From assembly GCF_000189635.1 (NCBI RefSeq), contig NW_002476370.1:744001-808000 (forward strand): 64,000 bases of DNA, written 5' to 3'. The position numbers and the translations under genes were made by a program. A model generated the notes under the pieces. The model saw only the letters and a program-made list of their open reading frames with translations. It was not told where the DNA came from and did not search any database. Positions 63,321-64,000 of the stretch are shown one piece after another (position 1 is the first letter of the stretch; each line of letters opens with the position of its first letter). This DNA comes from Tetrahymena thermophila SB210. Taxonomy: Eukaryota; Ciliophora; Oligohymenophorea; Hymenostomatida; Tetrahymenidae.

Positions 63321-64000
63321 TCTAATAATTTCCTCTAAAAAAAAAATTGTCCCTCTTTTATTTTCTTAAATTTATAAAAATATATATTTCAATTAAAAAT
63401 AAGATATCAATATTCAATTTAATTAAGGATAGCTTTGAAAAATATTCAGTATATTTATAAATTTTTGCAAAATATTAGCTAAGCTACATCTTTCTACTCA
63501 CACTATCAACAAAATCATGAGGTAGAATTTGTAAAATAAATCATAATCAAATTCATTTTTTAAATCTAAAAAAATAACTAATAATTAAAATATTAGAAAT
63601 ATTTTTTAAATTTAAGTTTTAGATTTTTAAAATATATAAAATAATTCTTATAAATTATAAATAGATCTATTATCTATACGTAAAATTAAAAAAAAAAAAT
63701 TAATTAATAAACTAAATTAAATTAAATTCTAAACCATTTTTTTAAATTTTTAATTTGAAATTTTTAAAAATATTAAACAATAAATGCTATTATATAAATT
63801 TATTAAAGAGAAATGAAAACAATTAAACAATAAAATGAAACAAATTTAAAAATTAAAATATGAGTAGAAATAGTAAGTAAATTATATATATATTTTATTT
63901 ATGTTATAAAATAGTGTCAGATAATAAAATATACATAGATACATACATTCATTCATTTAGAAAAATAATAATTTTATGTAATCTTCATTTTTTTTTGGAA
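63321..64000. other. upstream flank of the Dicer-like gene
   Basis: AT-rich DNA to the window edge. It should hold the promoter of the Dicer-like gene and possibly an unseen upstream exon. Nothing with coding character was recognised. Confidence 0.5.

Noticed and set aside
1-64000. CRISPR arrays, bacterial operons or Shine-Dalgarno sites
   Set aside because: None seen; the code, introns and tRNA type are eukaryotic.

Overview
The window looks like macronuclear-type DNA from a hymenostome ciliate, most likely Tetrahymena or a close relative. The background is extremely AT-rich. TAA and TAG occur in frame inside every convincing gene at positions that read well as glutamine, and each complete gene model ends in TGA. 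Introns are GT...AG, AT-rich, and range from about 40 to 800 bases, which is too long for Paramecium. Because of the code and the introns, standard-code ORF calling breaks every gene here. The models below were rebuilt by reading with UAA/UAG = Gln and splicing by eye.

Layout. 1-9.5 kb: a diverged duplicated AT-rich block; a NUDIX hydrolase (-); an LRRC46-like axonemal leucine-rich-repeat protein in ten exons (+); and an EF-hand protein with one unresolved splice junction (+). 9.5-17.5 kb: a single-exon 1216-residue secretory or membrane protein made of Gln/Glu/Arg coiled coil, His/Asp clusters and one membrane segment; tandem AT repeats; and an eight-exon coiled-coil protein. 19.7-26.9 kb: a Gln-rich low-complexity protein (-), two weakly supported small genes, a small Tim chaperone (-), and an acid-lipase-family alpha/beta hydrolase (+). 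26.9-32.7 kb: a gene-poor stretch holding one candidate structured RNA. 32.7-41.8 kb: an SLC22-like transporter (-), a 19-bp hairpin, a choline/ethanolamine kinase (+), a six-exon protein of unknown function (+), two identical initiator tRNA-Met genes, an LYR-motif protein (+) and a membrane-anchored histidine acid phosphatase (-). 41.8-46.6 kb: another sparse stretch with weak short candidates. 46.7-58.5 kb: one twelve-exon gene for a 3237-residue surface protein (signal peptide, Cys-rich repeats, propeller-like and beta-helix-like ectodomain, about seven C-terminal membrane segments). 59.4-63.3 kb: a helicase-less Dicer-like protein with two RNase III domains (-).

The genes do not form an operon or pathway; neighbours face either way and have separate promoters. 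Shared themes are membrane or surface proteins (transporter, lipase, phosphatase, 3237-aa receptor-like protein, coiled-coil membrane protein), mitochondrial small proteins (Tim, LYR), ciliary or calcium-related proteins (LRRC46-like, EF-hand) and small-RNA biology (Dicer-like). The Dicer-like gene is the most biologically suggestive. In Tetrahymena a helicase-less Dicer makes the scan RNAs that guide programmed DNA elimination, and this gene has that architecture. Names rest on motifs read by eye; no search could be run.
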